Assembly (NCBI RefSeq): GCF_001469875.2
Contig: NZ_LOPW02000017.1
Span: 375,908 to 439,907 of the forward strand
Length of the DNA: 64,000 bases
Direction: 5' to 3'
Origin: Haloferax marisrubri
Lineage (GTDB): Archaea; Halobacteriota; Halobacteria; Halobacteriales; Haloferacaceae
The translations under genes were made by a program, and so were the position numbers. Below, one piece after another: positions 24,457-34,273 of this stretch (within the stretch, counting starts at the first letter, position 1; each line of letters begins with the position of its first letter). Below the pieces are notes generated by a model. That model saw nothing but the letters and a program-made list of their open reading frames with translations, was not told where the DNA came from and did not search any database.

Positions 24457-24930
24457 TCAGGCGTCGTCGGCGCCGGCGTCGGCGAACTCGCGTTTCAGCG
24501 ACAGCGCCGTCCGCTCGAACTCGCAGACGAGGTCGTCGTCCTGGTTGAACACCTCGACTTTCATCGTCACCACGCCGCGCTCGCCGTCGGAGGTCTCGCG
24601 CTTGTCGAGGACGGTCGTCTGCGCCCGGAGCGTGTCGCCGTGGAACACCGGGTTCGGGTGGGACACGTCGTCGTAGCTGAGGTTCGCCACGATGGTCCCG
24701 TCGGTCGTGTCGGGAACCGAGAGGCCGACCGCGAGGCTCATCGTGTAGAGGCCGTTGACCAGTCGCTCGCCGAACTGCGAGTCGCCCGCGAACTCGGCGT
24801 CGAGGTGGAGCGGCTGCTGGTTCATCGTCATGTCGCAGAAGCGCTGGTTGTCCGACTCCGAGACGGTGCGGCGCTTTTCGTGTTCGATGGTCCGGCCGAC
24901 CTCGAACTCCTCGTAGTACAGACCGGTCAT
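24457..24930 (-). CDS. MaoC-type hot-dog hydratase
   Basis: A 157-residue single hot-dog domain. The family's hydratase region is seen at ESDNQRFCDMTMNQQPLHLD (about 23-42), with Asp and His as the likely catalytic pair, and ERLVNGLYTMSLAVGL follows. Such enzymes hydrate enoyl-CoA; the mesaconyl-CoA hydratase of the methylaspartate cycle belongs here. The location beside glutamate dehydrogenases and a CitE-like lyase makes a C4/C5 dicarboxylyl-CoA substrate plausible. A TATA-like TTTTATCAC about 25 bp upstream makes it leaderless. Confidence 0.85.
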   Translation of the reverse strand: MTGLYYEEFEVGRTIEHEKRRTVSESDNQRFCDMTMNQQPLHLDAEFAGDSQFGERLVNGLYTMSLAVGLSVPDTTDGTIVANLSYDDVSHPNPVFHGDTLRAQTTVLDKRETSDGERGVVTMKVEVFNQDDDLVCEFERTALSLKREFADAGADDA

Positions 24931-25145
24931 GGTGAATCGTGTGATAGACCGTGATAAAATCGTGCCGGTCGGCCGTACTGTGTGACAACTATTGCCCCGA
25001 GCGAAACTAGATAACAACCATTATAATTATCCACAATAGAGGATTGCGAAAGCGCCCGATGGCGGCCGATTCGACGGTCGCAGCGGGCGCGGGACAGCGC
25101 GTCTGTCTCCCGGCTCAGCCGGCATCCGCCCGGCACGAACGCATC

Positions 25146-26432
25146 ATGGCATCCGCAGCACCATCCACCGCGACGGACGACGAACCGACGGAAGAGACAG
25201 CCCTCGAGACGGCCCGCCGACAGCTCGAACGCGCGGCGGCGCACCTCAACGTCGACCCCGGCGTCATCGAGCGGCTCCGACACCCGAATCAGGTCCACCG
25301 CGTCTCGGTGCCCCTCGAACGCGACGACGGCTCGACCGCGGTCTACACCGGCTACCGCGCCCAGCACGACAGCGTCCGCGGGCCGTACAAGGGCGGCCTC
25401 CGGTTCCACCCCGGCGTGACCGAAGCCGAGTGCATCGGGCTCTCGATGTGGATGACGTGGAAGTGCGCCGTGATGGACCTCCCGTTCGGCGGCGGCAAAG
25501 GCGGCATCGTCGTCGACCCCAAGGACCTCTCGACCGACGAGAAAGAGCGACTCACCCGCCGGTTCGCAGAGGAGCTTCGGCCCTTCATCGGCCCCACGAA
25601 GGACATTCCCGCGCCCGACATGGGCACCGACGCCCAGACGATGGCGTGGTTCATGGACGCCTACTCGATGCAGGAAGGCGAGACGACGCCCGGCGTCGTG
25701 ACGGGCAAGCCGCCGGTGGTCGGCGGGAGCAAGGGCCGCGACACCGCGCCCGGCCGCTCCGTCGCCATCATCGCCCGCGAGGCCATCGACTACCTCGGCT
25801 GGGACATCGAAGACACCACCGTCGCGGTACAGGGGTTCGGCTCGGTCGGCGCGCCCGCCGCGCGACTCCTCGACGACGAGGGCGCGACGGTCGTCGCCGT
25901 CTCCGACGTGAACGGGGCTATCTACGACCCCGACGGCCTCGACACCCGCGACGTGCCGACCCACGAGGAAGAGCCCGAGGCGGTCATGAAGTACAACGCG
26001 CCGCGGAAGCTCTCGAACGAGGAACTGCTCGAACTCGACGTGGACGTGCTCATCCCGGCCGCCGTCGGCAACGTCCTGACCGCCGAGAACGCCCGCGACG
26101 TGCAGGCGAACCTCATCGTCGAGGGCGCGAACGGCCCGACAACCTCTGCCGCGGGCGAAATCTTCGAGGCGCGCGAGATTCCGGTCGTCCCCGACATCCT
26201 CGCCAACGCCGGCGGCGTCACCGTCTCGTACTTCGAGTGGCTGCAGGACCTCAACCACCGCTCGTGGTCGCTCGAACGCGTCCACGACGAACTGGAGACC
26301 GAGATGCTCCGCGCGTGGACCGCCGTCCGCGAGCGCGTCGAGGAACACGACGTGACGTGGCGCGACGCCGCCTACATGGTCGCGCTCGAACGCGTCTCCG
26401 AGGCCCACGAACACCGCGGCCTCTGGCCCTGA
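25146..26432 (+). CDS. gdhA: Glutamate dehydrogenase (first copy)
   Basis: A 428-residue hexameric-type GDH. Dimerisation and substrate domain with [30 protein letters not shown] (catalytic Lys) and PAPDMGTD; Rossmann domain with [15 protein letters not shown]. It interconverts glutamate and 2-oxoglutarate. The start is uncertain: ATG 25146 gives the usual length, but a TATA-like TTATAATTAT at 25021-25030 would place the ATG at 25059 (29 more residues, Cys-containing and unlike GDHs) close to the transcript start. A second GDH gene lies 1.0 kb downstream. Confidence 0.92.
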   Translation: MASAAPSTATDDEPTEETALETARRQLERAAAHLNVDPGVIERLRHPNQVHRVSVPLERDDGSTAVYTGYRAQHDSVRGPYKGGLRFHPGVTEAECIGLSMWMTWKCAVMDLPFGGGKGGIVVDPKDLSTDEKERLTRRFAEELRPFIGPTKDIPAPDMGTDAQTMAWFMDAYSMQEGETTPGVVTGKPPVVGGSKGRDTAPGRSVAIIAREAIDYLGWDIEDTTVAVQGFGSVGAPAARLLDDEGATVVAVSDVNGAIYDPDGLDTRDVPTHEEEPEAVMKYNAPRKLSNEELLELDVDVLIPAAVGNVLTAENARDVQANLIVEGANGPTTSAAGEIFEAREIPVVPDILANAGGVTVSYFEWLQDLNHRSWSLERVHDELETEMLRAWTAVRERVEEHDVTWRDAAYMVALERVSEAHEHRGLWP

Positions 26433-26483
26433 GCCGGGTCGGCGACGAGTCGATATTTCACCGCTCCCCTCGATACACACACT

Positions 26484-27323
26484 ATGCCCCGACGCAGCGT
26501 TTTGTTCTCCCCCGGCGACCGACCCGAGCTACTGCGGAAAGCCCCCGGCGCGGGCGCGGACGTGCTCGTCTTCGACCTCGAAGACGCCGTCTCGCCCGAC
26601 AGGAAAGCCGAGGCTCGGGAGACCGTCGCCGCGGTCCTCTCGGCCCCCGACTTCGACCCCGACGCCGAGGTCGCGGTCCGCGTCAACCCCGGCGACGCCG
26701 GGCGCGACGACATCGCCGCCGTCTGCGCCGCCCACCCGCCGGACGCACTCGTCGTCCCGAAGGCCACGAGCGCCGACGACGTGACGAGCGTCGCCGGCGC
26801 GGCCCGGGAGGTCGGCGCTGACTGTCCCGTCATCGCTATCGTCGAGAGCGCGGCGGGCGTCCTCGCCGCCCCCGAAGTCGCGGCCGCGCCCGACACCGCC
26901 GCGGTCGTCTTCGGCGCGGAGGACTTCGCCGCCGACGTGGGCGCGACTCGGTCCGACGAGGGCACCGAAGTGCTGTACGCCCGCGAGCGCGTCGTCGTCG
27001 CGGCCGCGGCCGCCGGCGTCGACGCCATCGACACACTCCACGTCGATTATCAGGACGAGGCGGGACTCCGCGAGGACGCCGCGTTCGGCCGGCGACTCGG
27101 CTACGACGGGAAACTCGCCATCCATCCCGCGCAGGTTCCCGTCATCAACGAGGCGTTCTCGCCCGACGACGAGGACGTGACGTGGGCGAAGAAAGTGCTC
27201 AACGCCCGCGACGAGGCCGCCGGCGAGGGTCGAGGCGTCTTCGGCGTCGACGGCGAGATGATAGACGCCCCGCTCGTCAAGCAGGCCGAAAACATCCTCG
27301 ACCGCGCCGGCGAGTCGTACTGA
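26484..27323 (+). CDS. citE: CitE-like lyase (malyl-/methylmalyl-CoA lyase family)
   Basis: A 279-residue HpcH/HpaI aldolase-type TIM barrel. RSVLFSPGDRPELLRKA, DVLVFDLEDAVSPDRKAEAR and FGAEDFAADVGATR carry the metal-binding Glu/Asp and CoA-site residues of CitE-like enzymes; KLAIHPAQVPVINEAFSP is the usual C-terminal block. In haloarchaea this branch includes L-malyl-CoA and beta-methylmalyl-CoA lyases or thioesterases acting on glyoxylate and acetyl- or propionyl-CoA. Which reaction applies here cannot be read from sequence. It stands between the two GDH genes. Confidence 0.88.
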   Translation: MPRRSVLFSPGDRPELLRKAPGAGADVLVFDLEDAVSPDRKAEARETVAAVLSAPDFDPDAEVAVRVNPGDAGRDDIAAVCAAHPPDALVVPKATSADDVTSVAGAAREVGADCPVIAIVESAAGVLAAPEVAAAPDTAAVVFGAEDFAADVGATRSDEGTEVLYARERVVVAAAAAGVDAIDTLHVDYQDEAGLREDAAFGRRLGYDGKLAIHPAQVPVINEAFSPDDEDVTWAKKVLNARDEAAGEGRGVFGVDGEMIDAPLVKQAENILDRAGESY

Positions 27324-27461
27324 GCGCTCCCGAGCCGGCGCGGTCTCCCGTTGCTCGGATGCTCGATTGGTGGCACATTTTATCAATGGGTGTGTGTCTC
27401 AATATTGTGGTATGCTAAAATCCCCGCTACGCTTAACCGGATGCCCGGAGCGTATTAGGGC

Positions 27462-28715
27462 ATGGCACAAGAGGCGAATCCCTTCGAGAGTCTGCAGGAG
27501 CAAATCGACGACGCGGCCGCCTACCTCGACGTGCGCGACGACGTTATCGAGCGGCTGAAGAACCCGGAGCGAGTCCTCGAAACGAACCTCGCCGTCGAGA
27601 TGGACGACGGCGAAGTCGAACTGTTTCGCGCCTACCGGTCGCAGTTCAACGGCGACCGCGGCCCGTACAAAGGCGGGATTCGCTACCACCCGAACGTCAG
27701 CCGAGACGAGGTGAAGGCGCTGTCCGGCTGGATGGTGTACAAGTGCGCCGTCGTGGACATCCCCTACGGCGGCGGCAAGGGCGGCATCGTCATCGACCCC
27801 AAGGCGCACTCCGAGTCCGAACTCGAACGCATCACCCGGTCGTTCGCCAAGGAGCTTCGCCCCTTCATCGGCGAGAACCGCGACATCCCCGCGCCCGACG
27901 TGAACACCGGCCAGCGCGAGATGAACTGGATTAAGGACACCTACGAGACCCTCGAAAACACCACCGCGCCGGGCGTCATCACCGGCAAGGCTCTCTCGAA
28001 CGGCGGGAGCGAGGGGCGCGTCGAGGCGACCGGTCGCTCGACGATGCTCACCGCCCGCGAGGCGTTCGACTACCTCGGCCGCGACATCGAGGGCGCGACC
28101 GTCGCCGTCCAAGGCTACGGGAACGCGGGCTCCGTCGCCGCGAAGCTCATCGAGGACCTCGGCGCGACGGTCGTCGCCGTCTCCGACTCCTCCGGCGGCA
28201 TCTACGACGCCGACGGCCTCGACACCCGCGCGGTCAAGCAGTTCAAAAACGAGACGGGCACCGTCTCCGACTACGAGGGAACGGAGGCCATCACCAACGA
28301 GGAACTGCTCACCCTCGACGTGGACCTGCTCGTCCCCGCCGCGCTGGAGAACGCCATCGACGGCGAACTCGCCCACGACGTGAACGCGGACATCATCGTC
28401 GAGGCCGCCAACGGCCCGCTCACCCCCGACGCCGACGACGTGCTCACCGAGAGCGAGGTCCACGTCTTCCCCGACATCCTCGCCAACGCCGGCGGCGTCA
28501 CCGTCTCGTACTTCGAGTGGGTCCAGAACCGCCAGCGGTTCTACTGGACCGAAGACCGCGTCAACGACGAACTGGAGCGCGTCATCGTCGAGGCCTTCGA
28601 GGAACTCGTCGACGCCTACGAGACCCACGACCTGCCGAACTTCCGCACCGCGGCCTACGTCGTCGCCATCCGCCGCGTCGTCGACTCCTACGACTCCGCC
28701 GGCAACTGGCCGTAG
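27462..28715 (+). CDS. gdhB: Glutamate dehydrogenase (second copy)
   Basis: A 417-residue GDH with [30 protein letters not shown] (catalytic Lys), PAPDVNTG and [15 protein letters not shown]. It is clearly homologous to the upstream copy but diverged in the cofactor loop and start region, so the two are old paralogs, possibly one anabolic (NADP) and one catabolic (NAD). It has its own promoter: GCTTAACC about 30 bp before the ATG. The symbol is a convenience label for the second copy. Confidence 0.9.
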   Translation: MAQEANPFESLQEQIDDAAAYLDVRDDVIERLKNPERVLETNLAVEMDDGEVELFRAYRSQFNGDRGPYKGGIRYHPNVSRDEVKALSGWMVYKCAVVDIPYGGGKGGIVIDPKAHSESELERITRSFAKELRPFIGENRDIPAPDVNTGQREMNWIKDTYETLENTTAPGVITGKALSNGGSEGRVEATGRSTMLTAREAFDYLGRDIEGATVAVQGYGNAGSVAAKLIEDLGATVVAVSDSSGGIYDADGLDTRAVKQFKNETGTVSDYEGTEAITNEELLTLDVDLLVPAALENAIDGELAHDVNADIIVEAANGPLTPDADDVLTESEVHVFPDILANAGGVTVSYFEWVQNRQRFYWTEDRVNDELERVIVEAFEELVDAYETHDLPNFRTAAYVVAIRRVVDSYDSAGNWP

Positions 28716-28911
28716 GGTCGGAGTCAGTCGTCGCCTCGGCGGTTTCGTCCTGCCGTCTCGTCGCTTCGCCGCCTCGTTTTCCGACCGTTTCGTCCGCGCT
28801 TCTGTGTCCGCCGCGGTCGCCGATATCGCCGATTCTGTGCATGGTGGTGAATATCACTCGAAGCGTCCGATGCCGGGGGATTCAAGTCGGTGTAGGTCGC
28901 GTCATTCATCG

Positions 28912-29826
28912 ATGCGTCAGGACCACCTCATCTCCGCGTCGCACCTCTCGCGGGAGGACATCGAGGCGGTGCTCGACCGCGCGGCCGACATCGACGACGA
29001 CCCGGCCGCGTTCCGGCAACGACACGCCGGGAAGGTTCTCGGGCTCTGTTTCTTCGAGCCGAGCACGCGAACTCGGATGAGCTTCGACTCCGCGATGAAA
29101 CGCCTCGGCGGCCAGACCGTCGATATGGGACCGGTCGAATCGTCGTCGGTCAAGAAGGGCGAGACGCTCGCCGACACCGTCCGCGTGGTCGAGGGCTACG
29201 CGGACGCGCTCGTGCTCCGCCACCCGAGCGAGGGCGCGGCCACGATGGCCTCCGAGTTCGTCGACGTCCCGCTCGTCAACGCGGGCGACGGCGCGGGCCA
29301 GCACCCGAGCCAGACCCTCCTCGACCTCTACACCATCCGGGAGAACGCCGGCCTCGACGACCTCACCATCGGCATCATGGGCGACCTGAAGTACGGCCGG
29401 ACGGTGCACTCGCTGGCCGAGGCGCTGACGAACTTCGACGCCAGCCAGCACTTCATCAGCCCCGAGAGCCTGCGACTCCCCCGGAACGTCCGCTACGACC
29501 TCCACGCCTCGGGCGCGCAGGTCAGAGAACACACCGAACTCGACGAGGTGCTCCCCGAACTCGACGTGCTCTACGTGACGCGCATCCAGCGCGAGCGCTT
29601 CCCCGACGAAAACGAGTACCGCAAGGTCGCGGGACAGTACCAAATCGACTCGGAGACGCTGGAAGCGGCGGCCGACGACCTCACTATCATGCACCCGCTG
29701 CCCCGCGTGGACGAGATTTCGCCGGACATCGACGACACCGACCACGCGACGTACTTCGAACAGGCTCACAACGGCATCCCGGTCCGGATGGCGCTGTTGG
29801 ACATCCTCCTCTCCCAAGACCGATGA
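28912..29826 (+). CDS. pyrB: Aspartate carbamoyltransferase catalytic subunit
   Basis: A 304-residue transcarbamoylase. Carbamoyl-phosphate loop [12 protein letters not shown] (about 45-56), KKGETLADT with the active-site Lys, [12 protein letters not shown] and HPLPRVDEI (aspartate site). It makes carbamoyl aspartate, the first dedicated step of pyrimidine synthesis. The following pyrI overlaps by 4 bp (ATGA), so the two subunits are co-translated as a holoenzyme. Confidence 0.97.
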   Translation: MRQDHLISASHLSREDIEAVLDRAADIDDDPAAFRQRHAGKVLGLCFFEPSTRTRMSFDSAMKRLGGQTVDMGPVESSSVKKGETLADTVRVVEGYADALVLRHPSEGAATMASEFVDVPLVNAGDGAGQHPSQTLLDLYTIRENAGLDDLTIGIMGDLKYGRTVHSLAEALTNFDASQHFISPESLRLPRNVRYDLHASGAQVREHTELDEVLPELDVLYVTRIQRERFPDENEYRKVAGQYQIDSETLEAAADDLTIMHPLPRVDEISPDIDDTDHATYFEQAHNGIPVRMALLDILLSQDR

Positions 29827-30290
29827 CAGACGACCACCAACTCCGCGTCTCGAAGATTCGAAACGGCACCGTCATCGACCACGTCGCCGCGGGGCAGGCG
29901 CTCAACGTCCTCGCCATCCTCGGCATCGACGGCACCAGCGGGGAGGCGGTCTCGGTCGGGATGAACGTCCCCTCCGACCGCCTCGGCCGCAAAGACATCG
30001 TGAAGGTCGAAGGCCGCGAACTGAGCCAGTCCGAGGTGGACGTGCTGTCGCTCATCGCGCCCGCCGCGAGCATCAACATCGTCCGCGACTACGACGTGGT
30101 CGAGAAGAACCGCGTCGTCCGCCCCGACGCCGTCGCGAGTATCATCTCGTGTCCGAACAGAAACTGCATCTCCAACGCCGACGAGCCCATCCAGTCCCGC
30201 TTTACGGTCCTCTCGGACGGCGTGCGCTGTGACTACTGCGAGACCATCGTCCGCGAGGACGAAGTCGCGGCCAACCTCGACGTGAACTGA
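29823..30290 (+). CDS. pyrI: Aspartate carbamoyltransferase regulatory subunit
   Basis: A 155-residue regulatory chain. The N-terminal nucleotide domain has [12 protein letters not shown]-like [19 protein letters not shown] and [22 protein letters not shown]. The C-terminal zinc domain has four cysteines: CPNRNC and CDYC. It binds the catalytic trimers and carries CTP/ATP allosteric control. Starts inside the pyrB stop (ATGA). Confidence 0.97.
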   Translation: MTDDHQLRVSKIRNGTVIDHVAAGQALNVLAILGIDGTSGEAVSVGMNVPSDRLGRKDIVKVEGRELSQSEVDVLSLIAPAASINIVRDYDVVEKNRVVRPDAVASIISCPNRNCISNADEPIQSRFTVLSDGVRCDYCETIVREDEVAANLDVN

Positions 30291-30296
30291 CCGTCT

Positions 30297-31931
30297 TTAG
30301 GAGTCGTCCGACGCCCTTTTTCCCGCGGCGCTCGCCTGACAGCGGTGGTCCTCGTCGGCGAATTCGACGCCGTCGAACTCGAAGCGCGCGCCGCCGGTCG
30401 CCGCCGCCTCGACGGAGACCGACCAGCCGTGGGCCTCCGCGAGCGACCGGACGATGTCGAGGCCGAAGCCCGTCCCCTCGGGCGAGGTGGTGAAGCCGCG
30501 TTCGAACACCCGCGTGACGATGGCGGCGTCGATGCCGATACCGTCGTCTTCGACCGCGAGCGTCTCGTCGGCGGCCGACGCGGTGACGCGGACGGTCAGC
30601 GGCGAGGCCCGCTCGCCCGCGGTCCCGTGTTCGACCGAGTTCCGAAACAGGTTCTCGAACAGCCGCTGGAGCCGACCGGGGTCGGCGTGAACCGTCGCGG
30701 TCGATTCGACGACGAGCGTCGCGTCGCCCGTCTCGACCGTGTCCCACGCGCGGTGGGCGATTGCCTCGACGGAGACGGGCGTGAACTCGACGACCGCCGT
30801 CCCGCGGCGCGCCGCGGTCAACACGTCGTTGACGATGTCGTCGATTCGGGTCAGCGAGGTGGCAACCCGGTCGAGGTTCCCGGAGTCGTTCACCTGTCGT
30901 TCGAGGTCGAGAAAGCCGATTGCGACCGAAAGCGGGTTTCGAAGGTCGTGGGAGAGGACCCGCGCGAACTCGCCCAGTCGCTCGTTTTGCTGTGCGAGTT
31001 GTTCTTCGTGTTGCCGGCGGGTCGTGATGTCGCGGCCGACGCCGCAGAAGCCGACGACCCCGCCGTCCGGCCCCGTGAGCCGACGGCCGGTGAGTTGGAA
31101 CAACAGCATGCCGTCGTCGGTCGGCAACCGCGCTTCGACGACGGTCGTCCCCGTTCGAATGACCTCCTCGACGGCGCGCTCGACCGCCGGACGGTCGGCC
31201 TCGTGGAAGAACGCGTCCGCCGACATGCCGGTGAGTTCGGCCTCCGACAGGCCGGTGAGTTCCGAGAGTCGCTCGTTCCACGAGACGAGTTCCCCCTCGC
31301 GGTCGTAGACGTAGAACACGTCGTCGAGCGCGTCGAGCGCGTCCTCGATGAACCACCTCGCGTCTACTGGGCTCTCGCCCAACTCGACCGCGTCGGTGTC
31401 GACCCGCGACCTATGATGTTCGCAGGCGAGACGATGGACTCGCGAACCGAGTCCATCGGCCGAGTCGGTGGTTGCCTCGGCGTCGTCGGTGTCGTCAGCG
31501 TCGTCGGTGTCGTCAGCGTCGTCGGTGTCGTCAGCGTCGTCGGTGTCGTCAGCGTCGTCGGTGTCGTCGGTGTCGTCGGCGTCGTCAGACTCCGCCCGTC
31601 CGAGGAACTCCTCGCGGACGAGGTAGGCGTCGATAGCTAAGTCGACCAGTTCCGTCACGGAGTGGTCGGCGTCACCGGACGCGAGGAAGACGACCGGGAG
31701 GTCGTCGTCCGCCGCTCGGAGTTCGCGGAGCAACGAGACGGCGTCGCCGTCGGGAAACGCCGCGCCGAGGACGAGACAGTCGTACGCGTCTTCGCCGTCG
31801 AGGGCGCGGCGGGCGGCGGCGAGCGTCGCGGCCGAGTCGACGACGGCGTTCGGGACCGACCGCTGGACGACGCGGGAAATCGCGCGGTCGCCGTCGGCGG
31901 AGAGAACGCGAGGCGGGGAATCGAATAGCAT
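30297..31931 (-). CDS. PAS sensor histidine kinase with degenerate receiver and Asp/Thr repeat linker
   Basis: A 544-residue soluble protein. Residues 1-113 resemble a receiver, but the phosphorylation Asp position reads VLGAAFPDGD (Gly in place of Asp), so it is probably not phosphorylated. A linker of repeated DDADDT (about 115-150) follows, then a PAS domain (about 190-305: YVYDREGELVSWNERLSEL... GRDITTRRQHEEQ), HisKA (VLSHDLRNPLSVAIG, phospho-His) and HATPase (ENLFRNSVEHG, DDGIGID, GTGFGLDIVRSL). A typical haloarchaeal cytoplasmic kinase; its partner and signal are unknown. Confidence 0.92.
   Translation of the reverse strand: MLFDSPPRVLSADGDRAISRVVQRSVPNAVVDSAATLAAARRALDGEDAYDCLVLGAAFPDGDAVSLLRELRAADDDLPVVFLASGDADHSVTELVDLAIDAYLVREEFLGRAESDDADDTDDTDDADDTDDADDTDDADDTDDADDTDDAEATTDSADGLGSRVHRLACEHHRSRVDTDAVELGESPVDARWFIEDALDALDDVFYVYDREGELVSWNERLSELTGLSEAELTGMSADAFFHEADRPAVERAVEEVIRTGTTVVEARLPTDDGMLLFQLTGRRLTGPDGGVVGFCGVGRDITTRRQHEEQLAQQNERLGEFARVLSHDLRNPLSVAIGFLDLERQVNDSGNLDRVATSLTRIDDIVNDVLTAARRGTAVVEFTPVSVEAIAHRAWDTVETGDATLVVESTATVHADPGRLQRLFENLFRNSVEHGTAGERASPLTVRVTASAADETLAVEDDGIGIDAAIVTRVFERGFTTSPEGTGFGLDIVRSLAEAHGWSVSVEAAATGGARFEFDGVEFADEDHRCQASAAGKRASDDS
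31481..31588. repeat. In-frame 18-bp tandem repeat in the kinase gene
   Basis: The unit GTCGTCAGCGTCGTCGGT (with one 9-bp partial unit) repeats about five times, encoding DDADDT on the minus strand. Near-perfect identity between units suggests slippage and length variation between strains; all changes in unit number keep the frame. Confidence 0.8.
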
Positions 31932-32106
31932 CGGGCGGAAGGGAACGAACTGAACGACTGACAGAATGCCCCCATATAATATAACTTTTCTGCGGGTTTT
32001 GTCACTTAATTAACGGCAGCAGAAAACGTGTATCCAGTTTCTGGTCAGTCGTCGCGTGTGTCTCGGTGTCGTAATCACTTAGTGCGGTGCGGTCGAAGTT
32101 CTCGGT

Positions 32107-32211
32107 ATGTCCAAGAAGGCCAAACTGGTCCTGGTACTGGCGCTCGTCGCGGTTCTCTACACCGTGTTCTCCGGTAGCGGAGAGACCGTCGAAGTCGAAA
32201 TCGAAGAGTAA
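32107..32211 (+). CDS. 34-residue membrane microprotein
   Basis: MSKKAKLVLVLALVAVLYTV followed by FSGSGETVEVEIEE and a stop. Basic N terminus, one transmembrane helix, acidic exposed tail: the classic design of small haloarchaeal membrane proteins. It sits alone in a 410-bp gap with codon use like its neighbours. Function unknown. Confidence 0.65.
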   Translation: MSKKAKLVLVLALVAVLYTVFSGSGETVEVEIEE

Positions 32212-32342
32212 CCGATTTTTTCGGCGCTCGGTCGCCTGCGACCGAGTCAGCCCCACTCTCGACCGTTTAGCGACTGCACCGAGGAGCGAGTCAGACGCCC
32301 GAGAGCGAACGACTTACCCGACGCCCGCGCGAAGACCGAGCC

Positions 32343-33218
32343 ATGTACGGGGTCGTCACGCGCAACGAAGAGGAAGTCGACTGGCCGGAGTTCGACCGCG
32401 GGTTCTACGAGGTCAAGGACGTCACCGGCCGGGCGGCCGAACCGCTGTCGAACGCCGTCAACATGATCTCCTGTTTCGGCGACAACGCCGCCGCCAACGA
32501 GAGCCCCGAGTTGGTCCCCGTCGACGGCGAGGGGAACCCCGCGACGCGGGACCGCACGTACTTCGACTGGGCGTACATCTGCCCGACGAACGAGAAGTAC
32601 CGCGCCGGCCTGCTCGAAATCGTCGAAGACGCCGCCGCGGCCAACGGCGACGTGCGCCTCGACGACGTGGGCTTCCCGCGCGACGAGTACTGCCGGTGTG
32701 ACCGCTGTACCTCGCAGTTCGAAGCGTGGGCCGACGACCGCGGCCGCGACGCCGACGACGAAGAGGCGTGGTTCGAGTGGCGCGCCGAGGTCATCACCGA
32801 CTTCGTCGCCGACGCCGCCGAGCGCGTCCCCGGCCGCCTGTATCTCACGCTGTATCCCGACCCCTATCCGGGACATCTCTACCGCCGCGCCGGCCTCGAC
32901 ATCGAGGCGCTCTCGGAGTACGTCGACGAGTTCGTCGTCCCACTGTACGACACCAACTACGGGACGACCTACTGGCTCGAAACCATCGCCCGCGGCTTCG
33001 TCTCGCTTCTGGAGCCGTACGATGCCGACTTCTCGCTCGAACTGTACGCCGTGAACGTGGACGTCGACGACCTCATCCACGCCATCGAGGTCGCAGACGA
33101 GTACGCGAAGGACGTGCTGTTCGGCTACGACGCGAGCAACGCCGCCGCGACGCTCCGCCGGATGACCGCCGACGGCTCGCGCGGGAAGTCCTACCACCCC
33201 GAGGACGCGACCCGCTGA
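32343..33218 (+). CDS. Uncharacterised TIM-barrel-like protein (glycoside-hydrolase-like)
   Basis: A 291-residue soluble protein. Strand-loop patterns such as YFDWAYICPTNEKYRAGLLEIV, VRLDDVGFPRDEYCRC, RLYLTLYPDPYPGHLYRRA and FVVPLYDTNYGTTYWLET resemble the barrel of putative glycosidase or sugar-deacetylase families, where Asp/Glu sit at strand ends. A CRCDRC cluster (about 118-123) could hold a metal. I do not recognise a named family; a carbohydrate-linked role is only a guess. No neighbour gives further context. Confidence 0.72.
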   Translation: MYGVVTRNEEEVDWPEFDRGFYEVKDVTGRAAEPLSNAVNMISCFGDNAAANESPELVPVDGEGNPATRDRTYFDWAYICPTNEKYRAGLLEIVEDAAAANGDVRLDDVGFPRDEYCRCDRCTSQFEAWADDRGRDADDEEAWFEWRAEVITDFVADAAERVPGRLYLTLYPDPYPGHLYRRAGLDIEALSEYVDEFVVPLYDTNYGTTYWLETIARGFVSLLEPYDADFSLELYAVNVDVDDLIHAIEVADEYAKDVLFGYDASNAAATLRRMTADGSRGKSYHPEDATR

Positions 33219-33293
33219 GCGCGAGACTCGGCGGGACTCCACGGAACTCGACGAGATTCGACGCGCCGGCGAAGAGTCGGGGTCGCCCCGCGC

Positions 33294-33407
33294 TCAGAAC
33301 GCGCCGGCGAGGTAGCCGATGACGACGATGCCGAGGAGGAAGACGAGCGCCGCGAACGCGAACAGCGCGAACATGAGTCGCCGCTGTCCGCTCGTCGGTT
33401 GTGCCAT
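33294..33407 (-). CDS. 37-residue membrane microprotein
   Basis: MAQPTSGQRRLMFALFAFAA continues as LVFLLGIVVIGYLAGAF and stops. Short polar basic start, then one long transmembrane helix to the C terminus. ATG at 33407, TGA at 33294-33296. Between a + strand gene and the ThuA-like gene. Coding is supported by frame-specific hydrophobicity and GC3. Confidence 0.6.
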   Translation of the reverse strand: MAQPTSGQRRLMFALFAFAALVFLLGIVVIGYLAGAF

Positions 33408-33484
33408 GGACGTTCTCCGGACTGCACCCACTTATCATAGTCGGCGCTCCGGACGGTCCCGCTGGGCGGTCGAACTCCGACGGC

Positions 33485-34201
33485 TCAGTCGAGGTCTTCG
33501 ATTGGGTCCGCGTTGCCGAAGTACGGGTCGGGGCCGTCGCCGGGGGCCGCCCACGCGACGGCGTTGTCGAGGACGGTCCGAACCTCCGCCTGCTCGTAGA
33601 TTGGGTAGGTCTCGTGGCCCGGCCGGAAGTAGAAGACGCGACCCTTGCCGCGGGTGTAACAACAGCCGGAGCGGAACACTTCGCCGCCCTCGAACCACGA
33701 CGTGAAGACGAGTTCGTCCGGCGCGGGGATGTCGAACCGCTCGCCGTACATCTCGGCGCGGGGGACCTCGAACGACTCGGGAAGCCCGTCGGCGATGGGG
33801 TGGCCGGGTTCGACGACCCAGACGCGCTCTTTTTCGCCCGACTCGCGCCACTTCAGCGAGCAGGTCGTCCCCATCAGGCGCTTGAACGGCTTGGAGTAGT
33901 GCCCCGAGTGGAGCACGAGTAGGCCCATCCCGTCGCGGACGCGGTCGACCACGCGGTCAACGATGTCGTCCTCGACCTCGTCGTGGGCCTTGTGGCCCCA
34001 CCACGCCAGCACGTCGGTGTCGTCGAGGACCGACTCGGTGAGGCCGTGTTCGGGTTCGTCCAGCGTGGCGGTCTGCACGTCGTAGCCGGCCTCGCGGAGT
34101 CCCTCGGCTATCGTCGCGTGGATACCGTCGGGGTAGATTTCGGCGACCTCGTCGTTTTCCTTCTCGTGTCGATACTCGTTCCAGACGGTGACGGTGACCA
34201 T
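33485..34201 (-). CDS. ThuA-like domain protein
   Basis: A 238-residue class I glutamine amidotransferase-like fold of the ThuA/trehalose-utilisation family. [32 protein letters not shown] opens the family pattern, [14 protein letters not shown] and [21 protein letters not shown] follow, and [21 protein letters not shown] closes it. These proteins are often associated with sugar oxidation or remodelling, with no fixed reaction known. ATG at 34201 matches the family N terminus MVTVTVWNE. Confidence 0.87.
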   Translation of the reverse strand: MVTVTVWNEYRHEKENDEVAEIYPDGIHATIAEGLREAGYDVQTATLDEPEHGLTESVLDDTDVLAWWGHKAHDEVEDDIVDRVVDRVRDGMGLLVLHSGHYSKPFKRLMGTTCSLKWRESGEKERVWVVEPGHPIADGLPESFEVPRAEMYGERFDIPAPDELVFTSWFEGGEVFRSGCCYTRGKGRVFYFRPGHETYPIYEQAEVRTVLDNAVAWAAPGDGPDPYFGNADPIEDLD

Positions 34202-34273
34202 ACTCCCGCCGTCGCCGGGCGGCGACAAGTATGCACCGAACGCGGGGCCGGTGGTGGTCGTCCACCGAGGCAG

